Positions 25,991 through 39,197 of a stretch of DNA of 64,000 nt are shown here, in pieces. Location of the stretch: the NCBI GenBank assembly GCA_028671895.1, contig CM053795.1:16653501-16717500 (forward strand), given 5' to 3'. The notes beneath the pieces are model-generated. The model saw only the letters and a list, made by a program, of their open reading frames with translations, made no database searches and had not been told where the DNA came from. Origin of the DNA: Oenanthe sinensis. Taxonomy: Eukaryota > Streptophyta > Magnoliopsida > Apiales > Apiaceae. Position 1 is the first letter of the stretch. Every line of letters starts with the position of its first letter. The translations under genes were made by a program, and so were the position numbers.

Positions 25991-26745
25991 GGCTTAAATA
26001 CAATTTAAATCATGTGTTATTAATAATATATAATTAAACTCTGTTTTAATATATTTAATAAATTTAATTTTACGTTTTTGAACTATATACAATTGAAATA
26101 TTTTTTAAAATAATTAGTAAATTTAACCATATGTTTTTAATTATTTATAATTAAAATCCTTTTTAAAACATTTAATAAATTTAATCTTAATTTTTTAGTT
26201 TTAAAATAAAATAAAACTTATCCAAATCTGATTCGATTTATGGCAATTATAGAAGAGTATTTTTGAAAATAAATTAAATTCGGTGATAAACATTCATGAA
26301 TATATTGAGCGGGAAGTGTGATGACAATGTGAGAATAATATAAACAGAACATATACAATATATTATATATATAGACATATTAATATAGAAAAGAAAATCT
26401 AAATATTTATTTTATAAGAAAAAACAATAATAATTGTATATATCTATTATGCTAGATACTATCTATACAAAAAATTGACAATATTACATTTGACGAATAT
26501 TTATTCAAAATTTAAATGTAAGGTTTATTTTATTCCGAAATTAAAAAATTAATGTTAAATTTACTAAATATTTAAAAAAAGGGTTTTAATTGTAAATAGT
26601 TAAAAACATAAGGTTAGATTTATTAATTATTAAAAAAAAACAATTGTATATAGTTAAAAACATAGGATTAAATTTATTAAATATATTAAAAGGAGTTTTC
26701 AATGATATATTTTTGAAAATGCAGGGTTTAAATTGTATTTAAGTC
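25991..26745. mobile_element. Long terminal-inverted-repeat element, MULE-like, 755 bp
   Basis: The left end GGCTTAAATACAATTTAAA is matched in inverted form by TTTAAATTGTATTTAAGTC at the right end, and the similarity extends roughly 200 bp inward on both sides. A 9-bp TTAATTTAA lies at 25982-25990 and 26746-26754. Nine-base duplications with long inverted repeats fit Mutator-like elements. The terminal repeats are themselves built of tandem units (AATTGTAAATAGTTAAAAAC repeats at about 26590-26660). No protein is encoded. The duplication is AT-rich and near-palindromic, so chance is not fully excluded. Confidence 0.6.
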
Positions 26746-26754
26746 TTAATTTAA

Positions 26755-28589
26755 TGGTATTTTGTGACTGACTGATTCTGGAGACCGACTAATCTAGATA
26801 GTTAAAAATTAAAATAACCAGTGCTTTATACATCAAGCAATCTGCCGTATCTAAAGCAATTTGGCTATTAGTATTCGTCGTTATGGTCATATCTCTTTCT
26901 TTATCATGCGTTTTGTTGGATAATGATTTGAAATCCACTGATAATCTTTTTTCTTTTCGAAATCCACTGAATCTTATTTTTTATGACATAAAGTGAAAAT
27001 TTTATTAAAATATTGGAACACAACCGTGACAAATAATTATAGTACTCCCTCTGTTCCTAAATTTTTTTCTCGTTTTGAATTTTGACACTATTCATTACAA
27101 GCGGTTGACTACTAATTTATGTATAATTTATAAGATAAAATATAGTCATGAGTAATTTTGTTTGATTCGTATTTGTGAATACTTTAATACAGTGAAATTT
27201 TTATATTTAATACTAATACGAAATTAAAAATATTAACGATAAAAAATGTGCGTTGGCAAACGTGTTTAATCAAAACAAGAAACGTTTTAAGGAAAGAGGG
27301 TGTATTATTTTGTAGAATCTAGACGAGCCAAGCTCAACAGTTAGGCACACATTGAAATTCTGGCAAATTTGACACGTTCTGATTGAGTGGATAAGTTTTT
27401 GCAAGACGTGTAGCTTTCACAAATATTTTAATTAGCAGCAACAATATATTATTGCAAATTATATTTGTATTTTTTCATCTCTACCTACAGCTTGTAACAA
27501 TATTAATTTACGACACCAGCAACAGATACATTATGATTTCTAAGCCAAGAACCAAACTTTCTGTCTACGTTGAGTTAGTGTCACAATACTAACAAAAAAT
27601 ACTTTAATACACTATCGAATCGAATTTAGATGAAATTTTGTTAAATATGCATTTGTGCTAATTTAAATTATTTTTATAATTTATATAATTTTATGTATAC
27701 TAATATTTAAATCATTCACGATCTTCTAAAGCAGAATCCATATGACTTTTATGATATATTAATATGTTTTTGAAATTATAAACAATTACGACATATATAT
27801 TTAGCAAGCTAACTACATATGTATTCCAAGTCCAAATCAAAATTATAAATTCACTATTAACTCGAATTTTAGTCGGATATCTTCAAAGTATGTACTTAAG
27901 TAGTCAATGAATTATATAATTTTATATTGTTAAGGGGAATGGAAGATACAGAGAGATGACCCTGGGAACAAAAAACCTATAATCATGAGGTCTTTTTATC
28001 CCATCAACGTAAACTTTTTCTTTTTTAAGTACTCGGTATCTTTTTGCCATCCTAAAAGTATAAATTCCCACTTTTTACTCTAAATATTTTTTTTGTCAGA
28101 GTCATAATATAGTTCAAATTCAACCATCTCACGAAGATCAAAGGTCAAGCTTACAGCAGCCGCAATTTTCTAGCCACACTAATAACACTAGCCACCAACA
28201 AACTGCACTAAATCTTTTTCTAGCAGTACTAAATCTTAATTGTCAGTGTCTCAAAGTCAACCTTGTTTTGCAAGTTGATAAAATCAAGCTGCTAATCTCT
28301 ACTAGGAGTAGTAATTTGCAGTTGACTCTGAAATCCACTAAAGATTCTGAAAACAATTTTTTCGGATTGTTTTAAATACTCGAATACATGTTCGAACTAT
28401 CAATCTATTGTCCTCGAACACAACAGATACAATGCAGGGGATCGCACCAAAAGGTTCTAATGAGTTGACAACATTGTAAACATGGAACAGAAATCACCCT
28501 TTACATTTACAAGTGGAGGATTATTTTGTACTACTAATCACTAGATATAGATATGTACTCATTTATAAACTTGCAGTAAATTTTAGATT
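26755..28589. other. Intergenic DNA downstream of the DUF547 gene
   Basis: AT-rich, with no recognisable coding sequence apart from the Stowaway-like element at 27043-27304. The segment next to 28590 should contain the 3' UTR and poly-A site of the minus-strand DUF547 gene. Confidence 0.4.
27043..27304. mobile_element. Stowaway-like MITE
   Basis: It starts TACTCCCTCTGTTCCTAAAT and ends GGAAAGAGGGTGTA, the complementary CTCCCTC-type terminal repeats of Stowaway (Tc1/mariner-derived) MITEs, with TA at each edge. It is about 260 bp, AT-rich inside and non-coding. Confidence 0.65.
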
Positions 28590-31500
28590 TTACATGGACA
28601 ACAGATACTGAAACTCGAATTCATAAGGGATCTTATCAACAACCCGAGAAAGCTTGCCGCTGCTGAGGCCTCTGAAGCAATCCACCATTGATTTCCTCAG
28701 TGAACCTGATGCTGGTAGTTGGTGACACACCCATTCCACTAGTGACTCCATATTATTATTACTATTTTGCCCAATTAATTCATGCATGTTTCTTATGAGT
28801 AGCTCAGGGATTAAGACCCTTTTGGTACTTGTCACAACAATTGAAGCTTGCAGGTATTCTAACTTTGTTTTCTCCAATTCAGCTATAATATCACTCGTAT
28901 ATATTTTCACCTACAGAAGAAAATTGATCAGGAAGTATCTATGCAAAATTTAAAATTTCAAGCTAGTAAACTAAGAAAAAGGCAACTGAATACATCACTC
29001 AGTAATTTTATATATGCAACTTACTGCTGGAGAGGAACGGGTTCCACAGCACAGCGCAAATGTAACATTAGGGTCAGATGATTCCAGTCCATAGAGTTCG
29101 CGGACAATGGCTTCTTTATCATCCTTTTGGTAAATCTATAAGCGAATTGGTGTAATGGTTATGAGTTTAATATTACTCTAAATATACATGATACAGGTTC
29201 ATAGTAATCTAAGTACTGATTTTTTTCCTTTACCTCTTTTCTCAGTGAGGAGGTTTGGTTCCTCAGTATGAAATGCTCAATGGATTGAGCATTAATAGTG
29301 TTTCCTCCAATGTTTAGAGTAGCCTTAAAAAACATACACATTATATAATCACGATTAAACTATAGTTGGTAAAAGCTAGGAAAGTAACTAATTCTTCCAA
29401 TGCTTATAAAGGGTTGGGCATGAATATTTAATTAGGTTACCTTATTCATTAAGGCGAGCAGCTTTTCGGGACTAGAAGGAACTCCATACTGCAGGAATCC
29501 CTGAAATTTACTCATTCAACGAAGTAAATAACAGTAATTAGATATGTAGTGAAAGAAAAGAACAGAGAGATCTGAATAATACTATATATATCAGGTACCT
29601 GGACACACACATTATTTAGAGAGAGATGAAGCTTACATGCATTATGCAAGCATTGTACATGTTGATCCAGAATGACAACTTCTGTTGGTAAGTCATGAAT
29701 CTCATATCCAGCTTTTGAAGTCCATTCATCAATTCCCTTCATGACATCCAAATGCAAATAAGAACATGAACTTCTCAGGCTCTCATTTGTGTGCGTGTAT
29801 CTGTGTCAATATATGTTAAATTTTGTACCTCAACTTCTGAAGCAGTGGGAAAGAACTGGAATTGGAAATGCATTTGGGGTCCAAGGAGCTTGAGGTAAAT
29901 CTAACTAAGTGCTTGTAAGGGCCAATATCTCTTGGAATGGACTCTTCCATGTCGAAGATGCCATAAGGATCTTGTTGCCTCGAATCTTTCTGCAACATGA
30001 GGCTTGCCTTTGTATTTAAGCTGGTCTCAGCTCTAAAGCTTAGAGAAAAATTAGCAGACCTTGAAATGGGACCTGATTTCTCAAGTTCCATGGCTCTTGA
30101 TGTCCTAATTAGCCTCACATATATGTTAATCAGGCACTTCATTATGTTTTCTGATAGCTTGTTTGGTGGCAATTTGTGAATGTTTTCTTCTTCTGTCTGA
30201 TGCATTGGAGTTGAGACATATTTTGGTGGAAGTTCCATGGCCATTTCTTGGTTACGTTCTTTCTGAAACCAACACAGAAGTTGTATGACACTCATCATGT
30301 CTATTATCTTTGCATATATTACATATATAAAGACACACATGCATGGACCATGATTCATATGACTTTTTAAGTTAGATGTAAATAGAATACTAGTACGGGG
30401 AATTTAAGCGATGGAAGGCATAACATTATGTGTACTGCCTTCCTAGGTGATTCAATTGTTTTTCTATCAAAGCTTACTTAGCTATAGAAAATATATATAT
30501 GGATGGGTAGATCTGAGGATGAAAAGACATGTCATAATGAATGTTAATGAAATGGTTTACCTTGGGAGTCTTGTGTCTTGGATCTCTGAAAGGTGAGGGA
30601 GGCTTGAGGATTCCACTTTTTCTGTTCATTCGCTCTTGAAATCCAACCTCATGATTGAAATGGTTCTCTTTCTGCTCAGGAAAAGACGCTCTTGAACTTT
30701 TCACCTTCTCATGTATGCTGAAGTCACTAAGATTATAGTCACCTTTGATTGCTTTGCTGATGAAATGCAATGCCTTGGTCTCAAATGCCATATTCTCACC
30801 AAACCCTTTGATTAATGATGGCTTAGGATTTGGTGGATGTTCTGACGACGAAGATGAAATGTCAGCATTGTTCAAAATAGTTGTGTCTTTCCATTTAACA
30901 GATTTTGTTTCTCTAGTCACTTTCTTTTCTTGAGCCAAGTCGGTTTGTAGGTGACTGATTTGGCTTTCCAATCGAATTATCTCCGTCTCAACCATAGCCA
31001 GTTCTGTTAAAAGCTCCTTCACCTGTCCCCACAAAATTCCAGCATATCAAATATATATGTAAATTAAATGATTTCATTCAATTGATATGAGTGTATCAGG
31101 TAATTGACCTTAACATATTTGGATTTTTCATTAGATCAGTTGATATTCAGACTATGATGATGAGAAAATCTATATCATTAAACCTTCCTCTATATCATTA
31201 AACCTGGTCTCTATGAAGAAAGTAACATATATAAGACGGAAAATAACGGTCACCTTAGGAGGAAGAAAGGTTGGGACTGAAACAGAGCCATTCTGTTGGT
31301 GTTGCATGCTGCTATCCAGAATTTCATGCACTTTCTGTTCATGATCCAGCATTTTATGCAGTGTAGAAACCTACACACATTTGTATGAATATTATAATTA
31401 TAAATGTGTATTTGATGATGAAATTCGTCTACACAATTCTTGATTGCTATAATGACATAATTTTACTTATAATTAATGTTTTGTCAATAATAAGAATATT

Positions 31501-33346
31501 TGGGATATGCATTCTGTTTTTCAAATATATTTGGAATACATAGTAGACATGGTTGGCTGTTTGGAACAAGGACAAGGAATGGTGTGCTTTAAACATCAAC
31601 CTACAAAGTTGGCACACAGTTGATTAGTTGTTATAGCCTTCCCTTGTTCACAGATTTCAAAGGATATGGTGTAAATCAGTAAATGTTTGAGTAAAGAGCA
31701 CTTCGTGTACCCACAGTTTGTGTGTCAGACCACTTGGGATACCACACTTCAAAAAGTACGACGCGCTATACTGCACTTCTTAACGTCCTAGCACTTTGCT
31801 TTTTTCCGTTAAATTGGACTAACGCCGTCAGTTTTTTTGTTTTGGAGAAGAAGATGTTCTTCGTGTTCTTGAAGATCAAAGCAACTTTTGAAGATGATTC
31901 TGAACTTAGTTTTCTTCGTATGAGTAACCAAATTGAATCTCATGTGTTGAAGTACATGACTACATGCTCCGTCTTCGTTAGAAATTGCTTGATTTGTAAT
32001 TCATGATTTTCGGGTTATACTTGAATTTCTTATTTATTTTTCCGTTGATTTGTTGCATAAACTAATTACATGGTTACGTAGATCGGTGAAAGGACATGCT
32101 AGTGATATTTTTTGTTTATGTTTATGGGTTGTTTTTGGAGCTCGTCGGAAAATTATTTTTACGGTAAAGCTCGTCAGATTTCTTCAATTTACGGCCACAT
32201 GGTTGCTTGTTTGTATGTATAATTGTTATATACGTACTCCTGGCAAGGTTAACGTTATTTTGGTATAAAAACTGAGAAGCTTTGTTTGAGTTTTGTTTTG
32301 CCGTCGTTCAAGGTCACCGGAGACGATGACGGCGATAGTCCAATTTAACGGAAAACAGCAAAGTGCCAGGATGCTAAGAAGTGCAGTATAGCACGTCGTA
32401 CTTTTTGAAGTGTGGTATCCCAAGTGGTCTGACACACAAACTGCGGGTACACAAAGTGTTCTTTACTCTAAATGTTTTTAAGTAGTCTGTACTCCTCCAA
32501 AAAGTAATGCTATAATTTACTTTGCAATCAAGTTTTGGCAAGGAAATAGAGAAAAGCAAGAAAATAAATAGTATGAAAGGAACATAATTTTGTCTGTGTG
32601 TGTAACAAACCAGCTGATTTCATTTCAATTCTAGGGGGGGGGGGGGGGAAATACTAATAACAAGAATTTGTTCGTTGCCCAGTTACCTAATTAAAGAAAT
32701 TTTATCATTTTGTTCATTTTTCATACATGTATTAGCATTTGGAGAATGATCAACATATAGTTCAGACAATAGGATAGTAGACAAGTTCTAACTGATGTCA
32801 AAGAAGAAACATAGAGATCAGGTAGTTTAATTCGATAGGCTTATTGAATATATATCACTCCAATACTCTATACCTCTATTTCGAGCTCCTCTCTTTTCTG
32901 CTGTCGACTAGCCTTCTTTTTCTGAAACAAATTGATGAATTATCAATACTACATAAATGCATGATTATTCAAAACACCGGAGAGAAATATACATGTACTA
33001 CTCTGTTCATCAATTCTACATAAACATTTATATATATGTCCATACATGGGAATCATGAAGTGCCTTGCTGCAGGAAAGAATAAAAAATATAGTTTCAGCA
33101 AGTATTGAATATTTTAGCAGACTTGTATGTATGTTTTTCTTAACCAATACTACATGAGTTCTAAATGTACTTCGAAATAAATTTATTATGAGTTCTAAAT
33201 GTACTTCGAAATAAATTTATCACAAAATTTTTAAAGTTTAGCAGGGTTATCGTTTGCACTGAAATACTTACGAGTGTGGTGGTAGGAAGATGAAGCGCCA
33301 AGTCAGGAGGAGTTGCCATGAAGGATATTGTGGAGCTTGATTTCAT
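28590..33346 (-). CDS. MIP1-type leucine-zipper / DUF547 protein
   Basis: Ten coding exons on the minus strand: 33346-33272, 32921-32874, 31370-31254, 31022-30561, 30262-29829, 29736-29637, 29500-29441, 29323-29234, 29123-29025 and 28910-28590. Every junction is GT-AG and the joined frame is open for 601 residues. Residues about 26-112 form the MIP1-type leucine-zipper coiled coil (SRQQKREELEIEVSTLHKML, then VKELLTELAMVETEIIRLES). A Ser-rich linker follows. The DUF547 domain spans about 380-500, with KLSFWINMYNACIMHGF, LNIGGNTINAQSIEHFIL and VTFALCCGTRSSPAVKIYT. The C-terminus IPYEFEFQYLL is typical. The family is widespread in plants; its molecular activity is not established, and a role in protein-protein contacts is inferred from the coiled coil. 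Intron 2 (about 1.5 kb) carries a Mutator-like element. Confidence 0.93.
31689..32468. mobile_element. Non-autonomous Mutator-like element (MULE), 780 bp, in DUF547 intron 2
   Basis: The left end starts GAGTAAAGAGCACTTCGTGT; the reverse complement of the right end starts GAGTAAAGAACACTTTGTGT. The two inverted repeats stay similar for roughly 140 bp. A perfect 9-bp duplication, TAAATGTTT, flanks it at 31680-31688 and 32469-32477. Long inverted repeats with a 9-bp duplication define Mutator-like elements. No transposase is present. Open frames at 31722-32006 and 32226-32435 give the same peptide start because they lie in the two repeat arms; they are not genes. Confidence 0.9.
32633..32648. repeat. 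Poly-G run in intron 2
   Basis: About 16 consecutive G. Comparable C or G runs occur at about 10401-10410, 41271-41282 and 53657-53668. Such runs are unusual in AT-rich DNA and prone to length error. Confidence 0.8.
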
Positions 33347-35165
33347 AAAGAATGAGATGGAGAAAATTGAGAAAGTAGAGATTAAAAGAAGGTTTGTAAC
33401 TATGAAAAAAAAAAAAAGGTGATTAGCACATTTAGTTAGAGAAAAGAAAGTCGAAAAGTGTATATTAACAAGTCTTGGTTTAAAAGCAAAGGATGGCTAG
33501 CTAGCTGATGATGGGTGGAACGTTACACTTGATGTGGTTGTTAATGGATACGTAGTTTATAATAAATTTTACCCCAGGTATAAGTATATGAAAACATCGA
33601 TTTTTGGGGTAGTTTGGAAAAATTAGATGAGAATGAGCTTTCAATTTTACACTTGAACTTTACTTCTTCTGTTTTGATGTGCCTACCCTTTGTGGGTGCT
33701 GGTGGTGTCTGTCTGTCAGTGGATTTATCTTTGTATTTCTTTCTTTGAATTGCTGTAAAAATGAATAAAAAAGATTGATATAAAATATTACTCAACCAAA
33801 ATCAAACAGAAACACTATTTAGCCCAAATCAAATTTACACTTCTAAAAAATGTAATGACCTCTTTTATTTACACAACTAGTATTTACAAGTCTCTGTTGA
33901 TAACTAACCAAATTTACAATTCTCATATTTTGTAACACACTTGCCTATCAGCATAAGTATTACGCATTCATCCTGCCCTCCGGCTATCTTCATGATCTGC
34001 AACACCTTTGATGCTAAGAAGCATTGATAGTTTGATGTATTCTGCAGATTGGCATAGCAATGTGGTTGTACACTGTTCATTCAAAAATATTAAATGTTGT
34101 AGAAACTGTACCAGTTGAGGTGGAGTGAACCAGTTTTATCTGCGCTGAAAGTGTTTAAAATTTTAATCGACAATGTAATAGGCTAACAGCTGAGGCAAGG
34201 AAATTTTCAATACTTCAATTCAGTTTTAGGTTCATATTGGACTCTTGCAGAAGTTCTTGTCGTGTCAAATTGAGTGGCAGCTTCCTCTTCCCTTGTAATT
34301 TAAGTACCAATTCTCATTACAGACTCGGTCATGGAAAAAAAGAGCTAAAGTTATGGAGCCTTCGCAAAATTTAGATGTCTGACCTCCTTAAGACATACGA
34401 TACAAAAGTCGGAAACAAAAACAGACATAAGTAGCGACATACTAAATTGGGTTTAACTGAAGACTTGAAGGAACCTAAGTCTGTATCCATAGTTACTTTC
34501 AATCTTCACGCATTACTTTGGTTCAAATTCTAACTGTAATCAAGTTAACATACACATTACTTGTGGGAAAAAATTTCATGCCTGAACTCAGGATACAAAA
34601 TTTGAAATCCAGAACCAAAAGCAGACATCAAATTTTGAAATGCTAAATCGGTTTAAATAGGTAAATAGCAGCACCCCAGGTCCATATCATTTAGTCCACG
34701 ATGATTCGCAAAAATCAGGCTGATCTTTTCACCATTTTCTTGATCCTAGTGAAACTCATTTTTGTATCAGTAAAATAAACAGGAATTACATTTGCATGGA
34801 CTAAATTAAAAATTCACCTGCTTGTTTTGTAGAGCCAGTCCTGCAATTTGAAGAACACGCAAAGTTTGTGTCAAGCAAATAATTTTTTTGCATTCAATAA
34901 AATACAAAAACAAAAGGAAGAGTAATATCCTTGTTATGATCGCAGATTTGATTAACCGTAAGATTTGGTGTTAAATTTAGAATAGAAAAATAAAAAATGA
35001 CAGGTTTATTCTTTTTTTCTTTAATATTAAATTTATAAATATTTTATATAAGTATTATCTTCCTCACATACGATTTTGTTTTTTACATTTAATTTCATTA
35101 ATGATATATTATAACCAGTCAACCAGAGGTGAAACATTGTGCATTCGAATAGAAATGTGAGATTC
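33347..35165. other. Spacer between the DUF547 gene and EDS1
   Basis: The left part is the promoter side of the DUF547 gene; an A-run lies at about 33404-33417. The right part should hold the 3' UTR of EDS1. The 33.8-34.9 kb part has a more balanced base composition than typical spacer here, but no open frame or motif that I could assign. Confidence 0.4.
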
Positions 35166-37421
35166 TCAAGTCTCATCAAACAAATCTTTTATGCAAGATG
35201 CTAACTTGTGCTCATTGGGGAGTGACCTCCACCACCGAGTGAAAGCAGATTTTTCCAAAAACACATCCTTATCAAGAACTTCATTCTTGTACCAATCTAG
35301 GACTTGTTCTTCTAGCTTTACAATCCTCTCCTTCATATCTTCATAGCACATTTTCTTGCTAATGAACTTTATTTCCTCCACCTCCCCCCAAAAACATGAT
35401 TCTGAAATTGTCGCATATCGCGTCATTCGTTTGTCGTGTTCATGCCATCTCTGTGGAAATTTGTAACGCCTCGGTCTACCTTTAATCAAGTAGCTTCCTG
35501 CATCATCATTTCTTCCATGCATATAGTAGTTTGCAACATCTAGAGGCTCTATTAGTCGCCTAAATTTTGTTCCCAACTCTATCCACTCTTTTTTAGCCTC
35601 GAAATTATCCGGAAGTTCAGCTCTTTTTACCATGTCAACAATTTCATCCCATACTCCTGCTAGTTCCAGCCTTGCAACGTCTGCTGCAAAGTCACTATCA
35701 CTGTTTTGATTCTTGAAAGCCTCATAGTATCCGACTTTCGTAAGTTCACAGTCCTTTTTGTAATCTTGAATTGCAGAAAGGTATCTCTCAATGCTTTCCT
35801 TTTCAATTGTTTCTTCATTTTTCGATTTTTGTTCCTCGAAGTCTAGAGCAGCATAAAGAGATAATATTTCTTGTGTATGCTGCAATTTAATTTTGTTAGT
35901 TAATAACTTACAAAGTTTCATTTAAGTATCCGCTGTTTCCTTATTTTTGAACTGAAAAGTGATTCAAATTTCACGACACATAAAAAAAAACCTTACCAAG
36001 CCAAAACCATGTAGGGTGGTTTTAATATCCTCTGCCTCCAGATCAGATGCATTTTCTACATAAACAAAAGTTTGCATCTGTAAGCAGTTATTTAATACTT
36101 TTTCGTACCTCATATTTGCATTTAGCCTCAGACAAGCAGCCATTGAGCCTTCTTCATCGGTACTTATTTGAGAAAGATAGAACAATATTTGCAACACAGC
36201 ATCCGGATTTTCCATTCCGACAAATATCTTATCTTTGTCACAGAAAATATATGTACCAAAAGGCCTATAAGGGCTAAGTTCAACAAATTTTGAGAACTTT
36301 CCCACTAGTATATTTGTGCTGCCCCTGAAAGTACAAGCAACGTAACTTGCAACAAGTGATGCTTGTATCAATACATTCAAGTTAAATGATGAAGCCTCAC
36401 TTGATGTTGAAACCATCGTGTGCTTGTAAAACTTTGAATTTGGACAGTGGAAATCCAGTATTCGCGGGAGTTCTTGATAAATTAAAGATAAAGGAGTAAG
36501 CATTATTAGAGGAACAATATCATATCTGGTGACGAAGTTTGTGAAGCAATGACCCCAGTTTTCACGCCTAATGGCGTGAGAGAAAATGTGGTCACCGATC
36601 AATGGAGAGCCAAAAGTAACACAACGAGGAATTGTGGCACAATTTTTCCTAGTGTATCTCTCTAGGAACCAAACAGTTGTGAGCATGGCCAATGAACCAC
36701 CTGAGGAGTGTCCTGCAAATACAACTTGCTTTCCATCTTTCACTGCTTTCTCCACCTGAGATTCGAATCACTTTAGATAAGCATTGCATGATTATTCAGA
36801 TTGAAAGTTATCTTTATTGTACAAAAAATAAGGTATAGTTTTTGGACTTAGAATTCGAATAAGATTTTCATACAATAATCATGCAAGTTCAAATTAAAAT
36901 TTCCAGTAACAGTAAGACACAATATCAAACGCCTAAATAACATAAAAATGAAAACTTGCCTTTAAAAGATAGCTTAAAATTTCAATCAAAGTTAGTAATT
37001 TACCACTGAAACTAAAGTAAACTAGGACATTACTAATATTATGTGATAAATAATAAAAGCACAAACACAAGATGTAATGTCAACTGTGTACCTGACTTGC
37101 AAGTTGAGATGTTTCAAGAATTGCCATAAATTTATCGAAGAATGCTTCATTTACAAACGCAGTTTCTTGATTGCCGATGCTTCTGAGAGAAGGAAACAAA
37201 TCAAGATCAATCTTTTTTTCGCCAAATGGATTGCAGCTAAACCAATCATTCACAGACCATGATCCCGGAAATGCAAAAACAATCTCACATGAGCTGCGAA
37301 TTTCCTCGCGAAGATACTGATCAGACCCTGTACAACAAAACTTGTGTGCTTTCATTGACAATTCCAAAGCTTTCTTGATAATCTCCATTCTTTCTACTAA
37401 ACTTCTTCTTCCTTCTGCCAT
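35166..37421 (-). CDS. EDS1: EDS1, lipase-like central regulator of plant immunity
   Basis: EDS1 forms heterodimers with PAD4 or SAG101 and relays signals from TIR-type immune receptors in nucleus and cytoplasm. Three exons (37421-37092, 36755-35997, 35879-35166) join in phase 0 to 600 residues; AtEDS1 is about 623 and also has three exons. The start is the ATG at 37421. The N-terminal alpha/beta-hydrolase part has GHSSGG (Ser127), RCVTFGSPLIGD, the Asp in TRYDIVP (189) and ELSPYRPFGTY. The C-terminal EP domain has YKKDCELTKVGYYEAFK, LAGVWDEI, LIEPLDVANYY, GRPRRYKFPQRW, CFWGEVEE and WWRSLPNEHK. The position of the third triad residue, His in the DHHSYE context of AtEDS1, reads NANMRYE with no His. 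The triad is known to be dispensable for EDS1 immune function. The second intron is short (117 bp). Confidence 0.95.
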
Positions 37422-37948
37422 CTCCTTAATTAAGGCTCTTTTAATTAGTTGTGTTTGTTTGCTGAACTAACAATGGAGTGATTATAATTATAAGATGACG
37501 GGTAGTTAAACAGTTTGATATTTAGAATTGCCCTTTGATTAGGTGAGGTATATCTGGGTTGGATTAAGACACTGAGTACACTTGCATTTTGTAATTGTGG
37601 AATGTTGACCTTCAAAGTCGTTGAGTTTTGTATTTTAGTGAATTTTGTAATAAAGTTGGTCGGTTGGTTGATTGATTGCATGCATGTGATGATACAGTAC
37701 TATATACTCCCGTCAACATTGCATAAAAAAATTATTAAAATTATAATTATGCAATCAAAATATTATGATTAAAAATTATTGTACAAAATATTATATTGAA
37801 TTTTCGTATGAAGTTTGCGGCACATAAAGAAGAAAATGATGAGCCGGACCTTTGGCATATCGTTTGTTGTATCAAATTTCCTTTTTAAAAATAATATGTT
37901 AATGCAGAATTATGGTGTCTTTTGATTAATTTTATAAATAATTTATAA

Positions 37949-37986
<38 letters not shown>

Positions 37987-38288
37987 CAATTTACAAACTT
38001 GTTATAAGTAAGCACGCCGTAATATGTTGCGAAAGAATGGTATGTTTGTGATTTAGCAGGTGTTTGGTGCTTTTCCGGTCGAAAGTGTTTATTTTGGATG
38101 ATCGGTGGCACGGGTTTAATGGTCCTCGTAATTTTGTCAATAGTTAAAAATTGGTTTGTAGCGCTCGTGCTATTGTTGAAGATAAATTTTGATAAATCTA
38201 ATCATGCACCCTCTTATTAAAAACAAATACACTTTTATGTGTATCAATCTGATTACCCAAACTTTCTTTCTGCTGTAAGCTGTTCTGG
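37422..38288. other. EDS1 promoter side and AT-rich spacer
   Basis: AT-rich, with an AT-dinucleotide run at about 37953-37984. The first 150 bases should hold the EDS1 5' UTR; an AT-rich TATA-like segment lies near 37480-37490. Nothing else was recognised. Confidence 0.4.
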
Positions 38289-39197
38289 TTTTTTTTTTTT
38301 TTTGAGGAAAAGCGTACTTGCATTAAATAGAATCATATGAAAGTACATCTGATAAGAAGCTAGGAGCGACAACATCCCACTCCTGCAAGTCTGACATAGA
38401 ACGAGACACCCTAGCTAACATGTGAGCGACTTCATTCGCAGACCCACATTTTCAAAGTGCTTAATTAATTCAAGACATTCTCTAACAATAATATGAAAAT
38501 AAGATCTCCCGGAATTCCCATTACAAGCATCAGCCAATAGTTTTGAATCCGTCTCGAAAACGCACTGTGTAAACCCATACTACTTAGTCCAAGATAATAC
38601 TTCTTTAAGGCTTAACGCCTCTGCTTCTCTAGGCGACCACGAGCCTTCCATCTTCTTACACATTGCCTTCATAAAGCGTCCATTTTCATCTCGAATTACT
38701 CCTCCAATTCCGATTGTTCTTATGTCTTCAAAAATAGCCGCATCCATGTTTATTTTCACCCAGCTTTGTTGTGGTACTTGCCACCTGCGTATGCTTACCT
38801 GTGGTCCTGAAGTACATCTAGATTGAGACAACTGAGCAGTTTTCCAGTCCGCCAGCAAGTTCATTGCACCACTTGTTGTACCAAATACAGAGACTTGGAC
38901 TTTGTTCCACAACCACTTATTTCTCCGGTTCCAAAGGCTCCAACAAATCAATGCCAGTAATGCGCATTGTTCCTTTGTACCACTTCTGAACAGCCGTATG
39001 AAACATGCTAGCACCGTTTCTCCTGGGTTTGATTGAATCCACTGTACCATTCCTACTACCGTCCAGACCTCCTTTGCAAACTGACATTCGAACAAAACAT
39101 GCTTCTCATCCTCCTCTTCTATGTGACACCAAGCACACGTACCATCGATATTCACTCGTTTATTTACCAGTGCCTTATTAGTTGGTAGGCATTAAAC
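38289..39197 (-). pseudogene. 5'-truncated LINE 3' fragment (zf-RVT and RNase H) with poly-A
   Basis: On the minus strand the fragment starts near 39197 (CLPTNKALVNKRVNIDGTC) inside the zf-RVT segment (CAWCHIEEEDEKHVLFECQF). It continues through ALICWSLWNRRNKWLW into the RNase H-like domain (WVKINMDAAIFEDIRTIGIG, then SWSPREAEALSLKEVLSW). A stop at 38580 interrupts the domain. The remainder (FETDSKLLADA region) runs in frame towards a poly-A tail, seen as a 15-T run at 38289-38303. This is the usual 5'-truncated structure of a LINE copy. It is less decayed than the LINE at 1.4-4.0 kb. Confidence 0.88.

Noticed and set aside
31722..32006. Two open frames starting with the same peptide (here and at 32226-32435)
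   Set aside because: They are the two inverted arms of the Mutator-like element, so the identity is structural and not a gene pair.
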